Assembly (NCBI GenBank): GCA_003144015.1
Contig: QFWS01000001.1
Location: 62,001-126,000, forward strand
Source of the DNA: Flavobacteriaceae bacterium LYZ1037
Lineage (GTDB): Bacteria; Bacteroidota; Bacteroidia; Flavobacteriales; Flavobacteriaceae
DNA length: 64,000 bases
Reading direction: 5' to 3'
Positions 1 through 8,138 of the stretch are shown here, piece by piece. Position 1 is the first letter of the stretch. Each line of letters begins with the position of its first letter. The notes below the pieces were generated by a model. The model saw only the letters and a program-made list of their open reading frames with translations, had not been told where the DNA came from and made no database searches. A program made the translations under genes and the position numbers.

Positions 1-615
1 CTACAAGACCAACGATTGCGAATTAGTAGAGATTTACACGATAATATTGGTGCACAATTAACATTTATCATTTCATCTTTAGATAATTTAAAATACGGCT
101 TCAAATTACCAGACAATTTAAACGATAAATTAAAATATATTAGCGAGTTTACCACTTCAACCATCTATGAGTTAAGAGATACTATTTGGGCTATGAATAA
201 AAGTGAAATTTCGTTTGAAGACCTGCAATCTAGGATTTCCAATTTTATTGAAAAAGCAAACAAATCGTCTGAAGCTGTCACTTTTAATTTTAATGTGGAC
301 CAGGAACTGAAAAACAATAAAATGTTTACCTCTGTTCAAGGCATGAATATGTATCGAATTATTCAAGAAGCCATCAATAATGCCCTAAAATATGCCAAGG
401 CTTCTCAAATTGATGTTGATTTTTCTTTTAAAAATAGGATGTATGAAATGACGATTACAGATAATGGCATCGGTTTCGACATCAATCAGATTGCATTAGG
501 AAACGGGCTCAATAATATGAAAAAACGCGCTCATGAATTAGATGCAGAATTTGAGGTGACATCCGTAATTAATAAAGGAACAATCATAAGAGTTTTTAAA
601 ACTAAGAATACGTAA
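1..615 (+). CDS. Sensor histidine kinase, C-terminal part (left end cut off)
   Basis: The frame is open from the first base, so the N-terminal sensor part lies outside the window. The visible 204 residues begin in a HisKA_3 dimerisation domain with the phospho-acceptor histidine in RDLHDNIGAQL, followed by a HATPase domain with an N-box (EAINNALKYA) and G-box (DNGIGFD, GNGLNNMKKRA). This is the NarL-type family of kinases that pairs with LuxR-type regulators. The next gene, 55 bases on, is exactly such a regulator, so the two very likely form one system. The stimulus cannot be told from what is visible. Confidence 0.93.
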   Translation, partial: LQDQRLRISRDLHDNIGAQLTFIISSLDNLKYGFKLPDNLNDKLKYISEFTTSTIYELRDTIWAMNKSEISFEDLQSRISNFIEKANKSSEAVTFNFNVDQELKNNKMFTSVQGMNMYRIIQEAINNALKYAKASQIDVDFSFKNRMYEMTITDNGIGFDINQIALGNGLNNMKKRAHELDAEFEVTSVINKGTIIRVFKTKNT

Positions 616-670
616 TTCTTCGTATGACGTCAAATGACTTAAATGGTTATTTTAGAAAAAATTAAATAAC

Positions 671-1321
671 ATGAATATTAAAATTGGCATAGTAGACGAT
701 AATTCCTTTCTAATTAATGCAGTAAAAGAAAAACTCTCGTTTTTTGAGGATTTAAATTTTAAATTTTCGGCAACAAATGGATCAGACTTATTAATAAAAC
801 TTGAAGACAATCATAATATAGATTTAATCCTTATGGATATTGAGATGCCCGTTTTAAATGGCATTGAAACCACAGAAATTGTCAAGCAAAAATATCCACA
901 CATTAAAATTATCATGCTTACCGTTTTCGATAACGATGAGAATATTTTTAAATCTATTAAAGCTGGAGCAGATGGGTATTTGCTAAAAGAAATTAATGCT
1001 GAAGATCTTCATAACGGTATAATTGAAACATTAAATGGTGGAGCAGCTATGAATCCTTCCATAGCTTTAAAAACCTTAAAATTGCTTCGAAACCCGTTAA
1101 ATATTGAAAACCAACAAGAGCAAGAAGATATTAAATTAACAACAAGAGAAATTGAGGTTTTAGAGCATTTGAGTAAAGGTTTAAGCTACAATGCTATAGC
1201 GTCCAATTTAATACTTTCTACAGGAACTGTTAGAAAACATATCGAGAACATTTATAATAAACTGCAGGTGCATAATAAAATTGAAGCCCTTCAAAAGGCC
1301 AAGAAGAATAATCTTATTTAA
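671..1321 (+). CDS. LuxR/NarL-type response regulator
   Basis: A 216-residue protein with an N-terminal receiver domain (about 1-120) and a C-terminal LuxR helix-turn-helix (about 150-212). The receiver shows the acidic pair in VDDNSF, the phospho-acceptor aspartate in LILMDIEMPVLNG and the conserved lysine in YLLKE. The HTH contains LTTREIEVLEHLSKGLS and GTVRKHIENIYNKL, typical of the family. It should be phosphorylated by the kinase directly upstream and bind DNA as a dimer. Its targets are unknown. It follows the kinase in the same direction and is probably co-transcribed. Confidence 0.95.
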   Translation: MNIKIGIVDDNSFLINAVKEKLSFFEDLNFKFSATNGSDLLIKLEDNHNIDLILMDIEMPVLNGIETTEIVKQKYPHIKIIMLTVFDNDENIFKSIKAGADGYLLKEINAEDLHNGIIETLNGGAAMNPSIALKTLKLLRNPLNIENQQEQEDIKLTTREIEVLEHLSKGLSYNAIASNLILSTGTVRKHIENIYNKLQVHNKIEALQKAKKNNLI

Positions 1322-1368
1322 AACAAACCCGTTTCAAGTAATTAATTATTTTTTGTCTATTTTTAAAT

Positions 1369-1992
1369 ATGCGAAAAATTCTATTTGGTGTTATTATTAC
1401 ATTGGTTGTTCTTTTTACTTTCAAATACTGTGAAGATAAGCAGGAAGGTAAAATGGTGCTTAAGGAAAGCTCTGCTTTAATTCAAGAACAAATTAAAAAC
1501 GTAGGCAAACTTATTGTTACCGAAGGGCATTTTAGTGAAGTGTTTACCTATAATAATTCTAAAGCCGTTTTTGCCGATTTGGTAAATGCTGAAAAAAAGG
1601 CATTGGTGGTTGTTAATGCTAATGTAACCATCGCTTACGATTTAAGTAAAATTGAATATCAAATAGATGAAGCATCAAAAACACTAACCATCTTAAGCAT
1701 TCCAACTGAAGAAATTAAAATCAATCCAGATTTTGAATATTATGATGTACAAGCAGATTATCTAAATCCATTTGAAGCTAAAGATTATAATGCCATTAAA
1801 GAAACGGTAAACAAGTCATTAATGAAAAAGGTAAATGCCTCAGAAATCAAATCCAATGCTCAAAATAGGCTAATAAGCGAATTGTCTAAATTTTATATCC
1901 TTACGAACTCTTTAGGATGGACACTACAATATAATGGGAATATTATTGGTTCTACAAATGAGTTTCAAAACATAGAAACCTTCAAAGATTAA
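1369..1992 (+). CDS. DUF4230 membrane-anchored protein
   Basis: A 207-residue protein with one N-terminal hydrophobic segment (about residues 4-20, RKILFGVIITLVVLFTF) and a predicted periplasmic remainder. The body, with VNANVTIAYDLSKIEY and the later NPDFEYYDVQADYLNPF, fits the DUF4230 family, which is widespread in Bacteroidota and has no established biochemical role. It follows the two-component pair by about 50 bases and may share its transcript. Nothing in the sequence indicates an enzymatic active site. Confidence 0.8.
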   Translation: MRKILFGVIITLVVLFTFKYCEDKQEGKMVLKESSALIQEQIKNVGKLIVTEGHFSEVFTYNNSKAVFADLVNAEKKALVVVNANVTIAYDLSKIEYQIDEASKTLTILSIPTEEIKINPDFEYYDVQADYLNPFEAKDYNAIKETVNKSLMKKVNASEIKSNAQNRLISELSKFYILTNSLGWTLQYNGNIIGSTNEFQNIETFKD

Positions 1993-2024
1993 AGTTCTCC
2001 TTGAAGAAGATAGTTGTAAGAGGT

Positions 2025-2330
2025 TTAAAGCTTTTTGCTTAAACTTACCCAACCACCACCATTAGTTGCCTCAATATTGTTAAGGTTTAAAAATTTTGCA
2101 GCTTTTGCAGAGCGCACACCACTTTGACAACAAACCACAAAAATGGTGTTCATTGCTTTTAACTCATCGACATGGTTTCTTAAATCATCTAAAGGAATAT
2201 GTTTTGAGCCCTCAATATGTCCACTATCCCATTCTCGTTTCGTCCTCACGTCAAGAATTACAGCGCCATTTTCAAGAAAAAATTTTACCTGTCTTTTTTT
2301 TGCACCAAAAATAAAATCTAAAAACCCCAT
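2025..2330 (-). CDS. Single-domain rhodanese-like sulfurtransferase
   Basis: A 101-residue protein consisting of one rhodanese domain. Visible landmarks are the start VILDVRTKREWDSGHIEGSKHIP and the active-site loop CQSGVRSAKAA, whose cysteine would carry the persulfide. Proteins of this size resemble the PspE/GlpE group, but no signal peptide is apparent, so it is probably cytoplasmic. It is divergent from the TetR-type gene at 2378, separated by 47 bases that must hold both promoters. A role in the neighbouring catabolic cluster is not indicated. Confidence 0.92.
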   Translation of the reverse strand: MGFLDFIFGAKKRQVKFFLENGAVILDVRTKREWDSGHIEGSKHIPLDDLRNHVDELKAMNTIFVVCCQSGVRSAKAAKFLNLNNIEATNGGGWVSLSKKL

Positions 2331-2377
2331 AGTCTATCTTTTTGCCTAAATTTACAATAAATTATTAAAATCTTCTA
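2331..2377. promoter_or_regulatory. Divergent promoter region between rhodanese and TetR genes
   Basis: This 47-base gap separates two divergent genes. It contains the self-complementary stretch TAAATTTA, one base from the Bacteroidota -7 consensus TAnnTTTG when read on either strand. I see no inverted repeat like the one before paaE, so autoregulation of the TetR gene is not supported by the sequence. Confidence 0.4.
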
Positions 2378-2947
2378 TTGAAACCCGAAACACGAAAAGA
2401 CGAAATTATAAAAACAGCAGCCAAACTTTTTAAAGAAAAAGGCTACAGCGCTGTCACCATGAGAGATATTGCGGCTGCAATGGGGATGAAAGCAGCTAGT
2501 TTGTATAACCACATAAATTCCAAACAAGAAATTCTTAAAGAAATCATTATTTCTCTAGCTGAAGAGTTTACCAATGAAATGGAGCTAATTAAAGAATCCA
2601 ATAATTCTTGTATTGAAAAATTAAAACAAATTGTTGAGTTGCATATTACTATTACAAGTCAGAACACTTTCGGAATGGCTTCACTTAATAGTGATTGGAT
2701 GCATCTGGAAGAACAATTAGATTATTATTTAAAATTGCGTATTAATTATGAAGAGAATTTTAGAAGTGTATTAAGTTCAGGAATATTAAATAAAGAAATA
2801 TCTAATAAAAATACAGAAGTCATATTATTTTCAATGCTTTCTACGCTACGTTCCTTATATATTTGGATTCCTAGTAAAGAGGATATTAATATTAAGAAAC
2901 TAAGTGAACAATTAAGTGATATTCTCATTAACGGAATTAACAAATAG
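2378..2947 (+). CDS. TetR-family regulator, probable PaaR-type repressor
   Basis: A 189-residue protein with an N-terminal TetR HTH (about 8-55; RKDEIIKTAAKLFKEKGYSA, then MRDIAAAMGMKAASLYNHI) and a helical ligand domain. The start is TTG: an in-frame stop lies three codons upstream, no ATG precedes the HTH, and the usual few residues before it are present only with TTG. It sits directly upstream of the paa genes in the same direction, and an 18-base perfect palindrome follows it at the paaE promoter. By analogy with TetR-type PaaR regulators, the inducer is probably phenylacetyl-CoA or another pathway CoA ester. That role is inferred from position, not from a diagnostic residue. Confidence 0.82.
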   Translation: MKPETRKDEIIKTAAKLFKEKGYSAVTMRDIAAAMGMKAASLYNHINSKQEILKEIIISLAEEFTNEMELIKESNNSCIEKLKQIVELHITITSQNTFGMASLNSDWMHLEEQLDYYLKLRINYEENFRSVLSSGILNKEISNKNTEVILFSMLSTLRSLYIWIPSKEDINIKKLSEQLSDILINGINK

Positions 2948-2963
2948 TTTAGAAATTATTTTG

Positions 2964-2971
2964 TAAATTTG
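2964..2971 (+). promoter_or_regulatory. -7 promoter element of the paa operon
   Basis: TAAATTTG is an exact match to the Bacteroidota -7 consensus TAnnTTTG. It lies 43 bases before the paaE ATG, and transcription would start around 2975-2978, just before the palindromic operator. No convincing -33 TTTG is seen at the ideal distance. Confidence 0.6.
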
Positions 2972-2978
2972 TAACCCT

Positions 2979-2996
2979 AACTAACAAGTGTTAGTT
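2979..2996. promoter_or_regulatory. Palindromic operator AACTAACA-AG-TGTTAGTT
   Basis: A perfect inverted repeat with 8-base arms and a 2-base spacer begins about 8 bases after the -7 element and ends 18 bases before the paaE ATG. Its size and symmetry suit a TetR-family dimer, and the position over the start of transcription suits repression. The most likely ligand is the TetR protein encoded immediately upstream. I found no second full copy in the window. Confidence 0.72.
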
Positions 2997-3014
2997 GTAT
3001 ATTTAAAATTTCAT

Positions 3015-4088
3015 ATGGCAGATTTTTATAACTTAAAAGTTGCAGATATATATAAGGAAACTAAAGATACAGTGGTTATATCTTTTGATATTCCAGAGAA
3101 CTTAAAAGAGAAATTTAAGTTTAAACAAGGGCAACATCTTACCCTTCGTAAAGAAATAAACGGACAAGATATTCGTCGTAACTACTCGTTATGTTCCAGC
3201 CCTTTTGATAATAAATGGAAAGTAGCAGTTAAGACCATTCGTCAAGGAGTGTTTTCTAATTATGCTTTTAACGAATTAAAAAGAGGAGACGAGTTACAGG
3301 TTATGCCTCCACATGGTGAATTTTATGTGGAATGTAATCCAGAATCTACTAATAATTATATAGCATTTGCAGCTGGTAGTGGTATAACACCTATGTTGTC
3401 CATTATTAAAACACACCTACATCAAGAGCCAAATAGTACGTTTAAGTTGTTTTACTTGAATCGTACTGTTAAATCCATTATCTTTAAAGAAGAGATAGAA
3501 CAACTTAAAAATGAGTTTTTTGAGCGTTTTCAGGTTTTTTACTTTTTAACAAAGGAACAACGCGATATCCCATTTTTAAATGGTCGTTTTGATAAAGAAA
3601 AATTAGCTGTTTTAACCAAGACTTTTATCGATATTCCAGATACAAATCACGCGTTTATTTGCGGTCCACAAGACATGATTTTTCTAATTCGAGACGAATT
3701 GCAAGCGGCTGGATTAGATAAAGAAAAGATACATTACGAATTGTTTTTCTCTGGAAGCTCCGAAGAAGAAAATAAACACATTGCTGAAGTTCTTGAAGAA
3801 AAAGCAGATGGAACAGAAGTAACTATTATCGATGGTGGAAAAGAATTTCATTTCATCATGGACGACGATTTCGATAACATCTTAGATGGTGCCTTAGCAG
3901 CAGGAGCCGATTTGCCTTTTGCGTGTAAAGGTGGTGTTTGTAGTACCTGTAAATGTCAGGTGGTTGAGGGGTCAGTAAAAATGAAAGTAAATTATGCACT
4001 CGAAGAAAAAGAAGTAGCACAAAATTATGTGTTAAGCTGCCAGGCTGTACCAACGAGTAAAGTAGTTAAAGTAGATTTTGACGTATAA
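3015..4088 (+). CDS. paaE: Phenylacetyl-CoA epoxidase reductase subunit PaaE
   Basis: A 357-residue flavo-iron-sulfur reductase that passes electrons from NADPH to the PaaABC oxygenase. An FAD-binding domain ([12 protein letters not shown]) is followed by an NAD(P)-binding domain ([25 protein letters not shown]) and a C-terminal plant-type 2Fe-2S ferredoxin domain with cysteines in [12 protein letters not shown] and LSCQA. The ATG at 3015 ([13 protein letters not shown]) is preferred over an in-frame GTG at 2988, which would lie inside the operator. Length matches E. coli PaaE. It is the first gene of the operon here, whereas in E. coli it follows paaD. Confidence 0.96.
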   Translation: MADFYNLKVADIYKETKDTVVISFDIPENLKEKFKFKQGQHLTLRKEINGQDIRRNYSLCSSPFDNKWKVAVKTIRQGVFSNYAFNELKRGDELQVMPPHGEFYVECNPESTNNYIAFAAGSGITPMLSIIKTHLHQEPNSTFKLFYLNRTVKSIIFKEEIEQLKNEFFERFQVFYFLTKEQRDIPFLNGRFDKEKLAVLTKTFIDIPDTNHAFICGPQDMIFLIRDELQAAGLDKEKIHYELFFSGSSEEENKHIAEVLEEKADGTEVTIIDGGKEFHFIMDDDFDNILDGALAAGADLPFACKGGVCSTCKCQVVEGSVKMKVNYALEEKEVAQNYVLSCQAVPTSKVVKVDFDV

Positions 4089-4104
4089 AATAAACTCAAA
4101 AATT

Positions 4105-5061
4105 ATGAGTGAAGAACAAATAAAAAACTTAGAAGCTCAATTTGAAGCACGTATTGCTCGTGACGAAAAAATTGAAGCTAAAGATTGGATGCCTGAAAAG
4201 TATCGTAAGACACATATCAGACAAATGTCTCAGCATGCACATTCTGAAATAGTAGGGATGCTTCCAGAAGGTAACTGGATCACTAGAGCACCTTCGTTAC
4301 GAAGAAAAGTAGCTCTGTTAGCAAAAGTTCAAGATGAAGCAGGTCACGGATTATACCTGTATTCTGCATGCGAAACCTTAGGGATTTCACGTGATGAACT
4401 ATATGAACAATTACATTCTGGTAAGGCGAAGTACTCAAGTATTTTTAACTATCCAACCGTAACTTGGGCAGATATGGGAGCCATTGGTTGGTTAGTAGAT
4501 GGAGCAGCTATTATTAATCAAGTGCCTTTGTGTAACACCTCCTATGGACCTTACGCTAGAGCCATGGTTCGTGTGTGTAAAGAGGAAAGTTTTCACCAAC
4601 GTCAAGGTTATGAAATCATGATTAAGTTAGCAAACGGAACTCCAGAGCAAAAAGAAATGGCTCAAGATGCTTTAAACCGTTGGTGGTGGCCAAGTTTAAT
4701 GATGCTTGGTCCTACAGATGCTGAATCTATTCATACAGAACAATCCATGAAATGGAAATTAAAGCGAAAATCTAACGACGATTTACGTCAGCAATTTATA
4801 GATCAAACAGTGCCACAAGCAGATTTAATCGGTTTAACCATTCCTGATCCAGATTTAAAATGGAATGAAGAAAAGGGAAGTTACGATTTTGGAGATATCG
4901 ATTGGGATGAATTTTGGCAAGTCGTTAAAGGTCATGGACCATGTAATAAAGAACGAATGAATGCCAGAGTTGGTGCATGGGAACGAGGAGAATGGGTTCG
5001 TGATGCAGCTATGGCACATGCCGAAAAACAACAACAAAGAAAAGAAAAACAAGCAGTATAG
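4105..5061 (+). CDS. paaA: Phenylacetyl-CoA epoxidase catalytic subunit PaaA
   Basis: A 318-residue ferritin-like di-iron protein, the oxygenase subunit that epoxidises the ring of phenylacetyl-CoA to the 1,2-epoxide. Recognisable PaaA stretches include [36 protein letters not shown] and [15 protein letters not shown], which hold the glutamate and histidine iron ligands. The ATG at 4105 ([10 protein letters not shown]) is preferred over an in-frame upstream start at 4078, which would run back into the end of paaE. Length is close to E. coli PaaA (309). It works with PaaC as a heterodimeric core, with PaaB as a bridging subunit. Confidence 0.97.
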   Translation: MSEEQIKNLEAQFEARIARDEKIEAKDWMPEKYRKTHIRQMSQHAHSEIVGMLPEGNWITRAPSLRRKVALLAKVQDEAGHGLYLYSACETLGISRDELYEQLHSGKAKYSSIFNYPTVTWADMGAIGWLVDGAAIINQVPLCNTSYGPYARAMVRVCKEESFHQRQGYEIMIKLANGTPEQKEMAQDALNRWWWPSLMMLGPTDAESIHTEQSMKWKLKRKSNDDLRQQFIDQTVPQADLIGLTIPDPDLKWNEEKGSYDFGDIDWDEFWQVVKGHGPCNKERMNARVGAWERGEWVRDAAMAHAEKQQQRKEKQAV

Positions 5062-5069
5062 AAACTTTT

Positions 5070-5118
5070 GTCAGTTCGAGTGAAATTGTTTTTTAAGCAA
5101 TTTTGTATCGAGAACAAG
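5070..5118 (+). repeat. Intergenic repeat, family A, single unit
   Basis: The paaA-paaB gap holds a unit that starts GTCAGTTCGAGTGAAATTG and ends in TTTTGTATCGAGAACAAG, with a small internal stem pairing AAATTG with CAATTT. Nearly the same unit recurs at 8032-8079 and, in head-to-head pairs, at 15689-15785 and 17105-17204. Confidence 0.85.
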
Positions 5119-5139
5119 ATGAATAAATAAAATAATATC

Positions 5140-5427
5140 ATGTCAACAAAAAACTGGCCACTTTGGGAAGTCTTCGTAAGAAGTAAAAACGGATTAGAAC
5201 ATCGACATTTTGGAAGTCTTCATGCAGCAGATGCAGACATGGCTTTAGAAAATGCACGTGATGTATATACAAGAAGAAATGAAGGTGTGAGTATTTGGGT
5301 TGTAGAATCTAAAAATATTACAGCATCAAACCCTCAGCACAATGGTGAGATGTTCGAGCCTGCTCAAGATAAAGTCTATCGTCACCCTACTTTTTACGAG
5401 TTACCTGACGAAGTAAAATATATGTGA
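5140..5427 (+). CDS. paaB: Phenylacetyl-CoA epoxidase subunit PaaB
   Basis: A 95-residue protein identical in length to E. coli PaaB. It begins with the family-typical WPLWEVFVRSKNGLEHRHFG, followed by SLHAADADMALENARDVYTRR and the acidic C-terminal part ending LPDEVKYM. PaaB is non-catalytic; it bridges PaaAC heterodimers in the oxygenase and is needed for activity. It lies between paaA and paaC, separated from each by gaps that contain repeat elements. Confidence 0.96.
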   Translation: MSTKNWPLWEVFVRSKNGLEHRHFGSLHAADADMALENARDVYTRRNEGVSIWVVESKNITASNPQHNGEMFEPAQDKVYRHPTFYELPDEVKYM

Positions 5428-5441
5428 TACATCTTTGATTT

Positions 5442-5509
5442 GTCATCCTTAGCTTATTCAGGAACTCATCAATAATAAGAAAGCCATTCAGAGTGCAACG
5501 AAGAATTTC
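5442..5509 (+). repeat. Intergenic repeats, family B then family C
   Basis: The 100-base paaB-paaC gap contains two short modules. The first (5442-5469, GTCATCCTTAGC followed by TTCAGGAACTCAT) resembles the family B unit at 8093-8121. The second (5483-5509, GCCATTCAGAGTG followed by AACGAAGAATTTC) resembles a segment inside the E2 gene at 16073-16100. Both look like flavobacterial intergenic repeats. Confidence 0.7.
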
Positions 5510-5527
5510 TTCACACAAAGATTAAAC

Positions 5528-6283
5528 ATGAAAAACGAAAATTTATATAATTACATTCTAGGCATCGCAGATAATTCTTTAATTCTTGGACAAAGATTAG
5601 GAGAGTTAACTGGTCATGGACCAAGTTTGGAAACCGATATTGCCTGCACAAATATTTCATTAGATTTATTCGGTCAGGTACGTAGTTATTATCAATATGC
5701 CGCTAAAATAGCTGGAGATAACAGAACGGAAGATGATATTGCCATGCTTCGTAAAGAACGCGAGTACGTTAATGTGTTGCTTGTAGAGCAGCCAAATACA
5801 GATTTTGCATACACAATGACACGTCAGTTTTTGTTTGATGTGTATCATTTGTTGTATTTACAGGAACTACAAAAAAGTACAGATTTAACCTTATCAGCAA
5901 TAGCTGCTAAGTCAATGAAAGAGGTGAGTTATCATCAACGATTTTCATCAGATTGGATGAAACGTTTAGGTGATGGTACCAAGGAAAGCAATCAAAAAAT
6001 GCAAAACGCTATTGATGATTTATGGAGATACACAGATGAATTATTTCATCAAACCGAAGCTGATATAGCGATGGTTAAAGAAGGAATAGGTGTAGATGTA
6101 ACCGCTTTAAAAGAAAAATATCATCAAATTGTAACGAGTATTCTTGAAGAGTCAACCTTAACAATTCCTGAGTCTAAATATTTTCAAAAGGGAGGAAAGC
6201 TAGGGATTCATACAGAACATATGGGTTATATATTAACGGAATTACAGTACATGCAACGTACCTATCCAAATATGGAATGGTAA
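5528..6283 (+). CDS. paaC: Phenylacetyl-CoA epoxidase structural subunit PaaC
   Basis: A 251-residue ferritin-like protein, close in length to E. coli PaaC (248). It starts NENLYNYILGIADNSLILGQ and contains LGELTGHGPSLETDIACTNI and FLFDVYHLLYLQEL, characteristic of the non-catalytic partner of PaaA. PaaC forms the heterodimer with PaaA and contributes to substrate binding. It follows paaB after a repeat-containing gap and precedes paaD by 100 bases that also contain a repeat. Confidence 0.96.
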   Translation: MKNENLYNYILGIADNSLILGQRLGELTGHGPSLETDIACTNISLDLFGQVRSYYQYAAKIAGDNRTEDDIAMLRKEREYVNVLLVEQPNTDFAYTMTRQFLFDVYHLLYLQELQKSTDLTLSAIAAKSMKEVSYHQRFSSDWMKRLGDGTKESNQKMQNAIDDLWRYTDELFHQTEADIAMVKEGIGVDVTALKEKYHQIVTSILEESTLTIPESKYFQKGGKLGIHTEHMGYILTELQYMQRTYPNMEW

Positions 6284-6298
6284 AAATAAAATGAAATC

Positions 6299-6375
6299 GA
6301 ACCTGAATTTGAAATCGAAGCTGAAAAATACATATTAAGTCTTTCAAATTCATTTTCATCTTCAAGTTCAGTTTC
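6299..6375. repeat. Imperfect inverted repeat between paaC and paaD
   Basis: The arms 6299-6325 and 6349-6375 pair at about two thirds of positions around a 23-base loop. Both are built from GAA-rich short motifs (GAACCTGAATTTGAAATCG on one side). A related sequence, about 20 of 25 identical, occurs within the E2 gene at 16152-16180. Confidence 0.65.
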
Positions 6376-6383
6376 AAATAAAT

Positions 6384-6884
6384 ATGATAGCAGAAAAACA
6401 ACATATCGATCAAATTCTAATTCCAATTCTGGAGCAAGTTTCAGATCCGGAAATTCCAGTATTGTCTATTATGGATATGGGAGTTGTACGTTCGGCTGTT
6501 ATTGAAAATAATTATGTAAAAGTTCAAATTACACCAACATATAGTGGTTGTCCCGCAATGGATGTCATTGGTGATGATATTAAAGCGGCCTTAAAAGAAG
6601 CAGGATACAGTTCAGAAATTGAATTAATTCTAGCTCCAGCTTGGACAACCGATTGGATTACGCCAAGAGGTAGAAAAGCTCTGGAAGATTATGGTATTGC
6701 AGCCCCTTTAGATGCAGAAGCTGATAAAGAGGCACTTTTAGGGAATAAGAAATTAGTGAAATGTACCAATTGTGGTTCAACAAACACACGATTAGTAAGT
6801 CAGTTTGGTTCAACAGCATGCAAAGCACAATTTCAGTGTAATGATTGTCAAGAACCCTTTGATTATTTTAAATGTCTTAAATAA
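6384..6884 (+). CDS. paaD: Phenylacetate-CoA oxygenase assembly factor PaaD
   Basis: A 166-residue protein with an N-terminal MIP18/DUF59 domain (about 10-105; PVLSIMDMGVV, PTYSGCPAMDVI) and a C-terminal zinc ribbon with two CxxC pairs (KCTNCGS and QCNDC) near residues 130-160. Proteins of this type assist iron-sulfur or metal-centre maturation, and PaaD is required for an active epoxidase. Length matches E. coli PaaD (165). Its TAA overlaps the ATG of the next gene by one base, a sign of translational coupling. Confidence 0.94.
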   Translation: MIAEKQHIDQILIPILEQVSDPEIPVLSIMDMGVVRSAVIENNYVKVQITPTYSGCPAMDVIGDDIKAALKEAGYSSEIELILAPAWTTDWITPRGRKALEDYGIAAPLDAEADKEALLGNKKLVKCTNCGSTNTRLVSQFGSTACKAQFQCNDCQEPFDYFKCLK

Positions 6885-7246
6885 TGTTAGGATTAAGAAC
6901 AACCATATATAAAGTCAATAATTTATCAGAAGCAAAAGCTTGGTATGTAAAAGCATTCAAAATCGAGCCTTATTTTGATGAATCTTTTTATGTTGGGTTT
7001 AATATTCAAGGCTACGAATTAGGATTGCTTCCTGAGGAAGAGCAAATTCAAAAAGGAGAAAATATACTATCATATTGGGGAGTTGAAGATATTCAAAAAA
7101 CCTATGAACATCTATTAAATTTGGGAGCCACTAAACATGAAGAACCAAATAATGTAGGAGGCGAACTCATGGTTGCTAGTGTCTTCGATCCTTGGAATAA
7201 CATCATTGGCATTATTTATAACCCTTATTTTAAATTACCAGAATAA
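6884..7246 (+). CDS. VOC/glyoxalase-fold protein in the paa operon
   Basis: A 120-residue single VOC domain (LGLRTTIYKVNNLSEAKAWYVKAF, ending FDPWNNIIGIIYNPYF) of the glyoxalase/bleomycin-resistance superfamily. The family includes isomerases, dioxygenases and binding proteins, so the fold alone does not give a reaction. It is not part of the E. coli paa set. It is joined to paaD by an ATGA-type one-base overlap and followed by paaG one base later, so it is firmly embedded in the operon. A role handling a reactive epoxide or aldehyde intermediate is a guess from position. Confidence 0.85.
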   Translation: MLGLRTTIYKVNNLSEAKAWYVKAFKIEPYFDESFYVGFNIQGYELGLLPEEEQIQKGENILSYWGVEDIQKTYEHLLNLGATKHEEPNNVGGELMVASVFDPWNNIIGIIYNPYFKLPE

Positions 7247-7247
7247 T

Positions 7248-8027
7248 ATGAGTTCAATAGAACTAAAAATAGAAAATAAAGTAGCATATATCACACTTAA
7301 CAGACCAGAAGTGTTTAATAGTTTTAATCGTGAAATGGCATTTTTACTTCACGATACATTAGATGCATGTGAAAAAAATGATGATGTTAGAGCCATAGTA
7401 TTAACAGGAAATGGAAAAGCATTCTGTGCTGGTCAGGACTTAAAAGAAGTAACAGATCCAGAATTAAACCCAGGATTTAAAAAAATATTGGAAGAGCATT
7501 ATAATCCAATAATCACACGAATTAGAAATATTAAAAAACCAATTATTGGAGCCGTTAATGGTGTTGCTGCAGGAGCAGGAGCTAATATTGCTTTAGCATG
7601 CGATATTGTAGTTGCACATGAAAAAGTGAGCTTCATTCAAGCTTTTAGTTTAATAGGTTTAGTTCCAGATAGTGCAGGAACGTTCTTCTTGCCTAGACTT
7701 ATCGGATTCCAAAAAGCATTAGCATTAGCCATGTTAGGAGATAAAATAGGTGCTGAAGAAGCCGAAAAAATGGGAATGATTTATAAGGTTATTCCATTAG
7801 AAAGTTTTGAAGAAGATGTCAATAAACTAGCTATAAAATTGGCAAACATGCCAACAAAAGCATTAGGAATGATTAAAGAGTTATTTAATCAATCCATGAC
7901 AAATGATCTAGAAGCACAATTAGCTTTAGAATCTAAATTACAAATAGAAGCAGCACAAAGTGAAGATTATGCCGAAGGTGTAGCTGCATTTATTGAAAAA
8001 CGTAAGCCAAATTTTAAAGGGAATTAA
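7248..8027 (+). CDS. paaG: Ring 1,2-epoxyphenylacetyl-CoA isomerase PaaG
   Basis: A 259-residue crotonase-fold enzyme expected to isomerise the ring epoxide to oxepin-CoA. The oxyanion-hole segment is AFCAGQDLKEV. The position of the first hydratase glutamate holds Asn (GAGANIALACD), while the aspartate in GLVPDSAG, used by PaaG-type isomerases, is present. This pattern favours isomerase over hydratase. The ATG at 7248 (MSSIELKIENKVAYITLNRP) is right at the family start; an in-frame start at 7173 would overlap the VOC gene. Length matches E. coli PaaG (262). Confidence 0.92.
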   Translation: MSSIELKIENKVAYITLNRPEVFNSFNREMAFLLHDTLDACEKNDDVRAIVLTGNGKAFCAGQDLKEVTDPELNPGFKKILEEHYNPIITRIRNIKKPIIGAVNGVAAGAGANIALACDIVVAHEKVSFIQAFSLIGLVPDSAGTFFLPRLIGFQKALALAMLGDKIGAEEAEKMGMIYKVIPLESFEEDVNKLAIKLANMPTKALGMIKELFNQSMTNDLEAQLALESKLQIEAAQSEDYAEGVAAFIEKRKPNFKGN

Positions 8028-8031
8028 AAAC

Positions 8032-8079
8032 GTCAGTTCGAGTGAAATTGCTTTTTAGCAATTTTGTATCGAGAACAAG
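8032..8079 (+). repeat. Intergenic repeat, family A, single unit
   Basis: In the paaG-paaH gap, a unit starting GTCAGTTCGAGTGAAATTG and ending TTTTGTATCGAGAACAAG. It is almost identical to the unit at 5070-5118, including the small stem formed by AAATTG and CAATTT. Confidence 0.87.
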
Positions 8080-8092
8080 ATAATATAGAAAC

Positions 8093-8121
8093 GTCATCCT
8101 GAACATGTTTCAGGATTTCAT
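8093..8121 (+). repeat. Intergenic repeat, family B
   Basis: Fourteen bases after the family A unit lies GTCATCCTGAAC-ATG-TTTCAGG, in which CCTGAA pairs with TTCAGG. It resembles the module at 5442-5469 and is a short stem-loop unit typical of flavobacterial intergenic repeats. Confidence 0.75.
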
Positions 8122-8138
8122 AACAATAGATTTAAAAT

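Noticed and set aside
2988-3014. Upstream GTG start for paaE adding nine residues
   Set aside because: It lies inside the palindromic operator and the extra residues have no match to the family; the ATG at 3015 fits.
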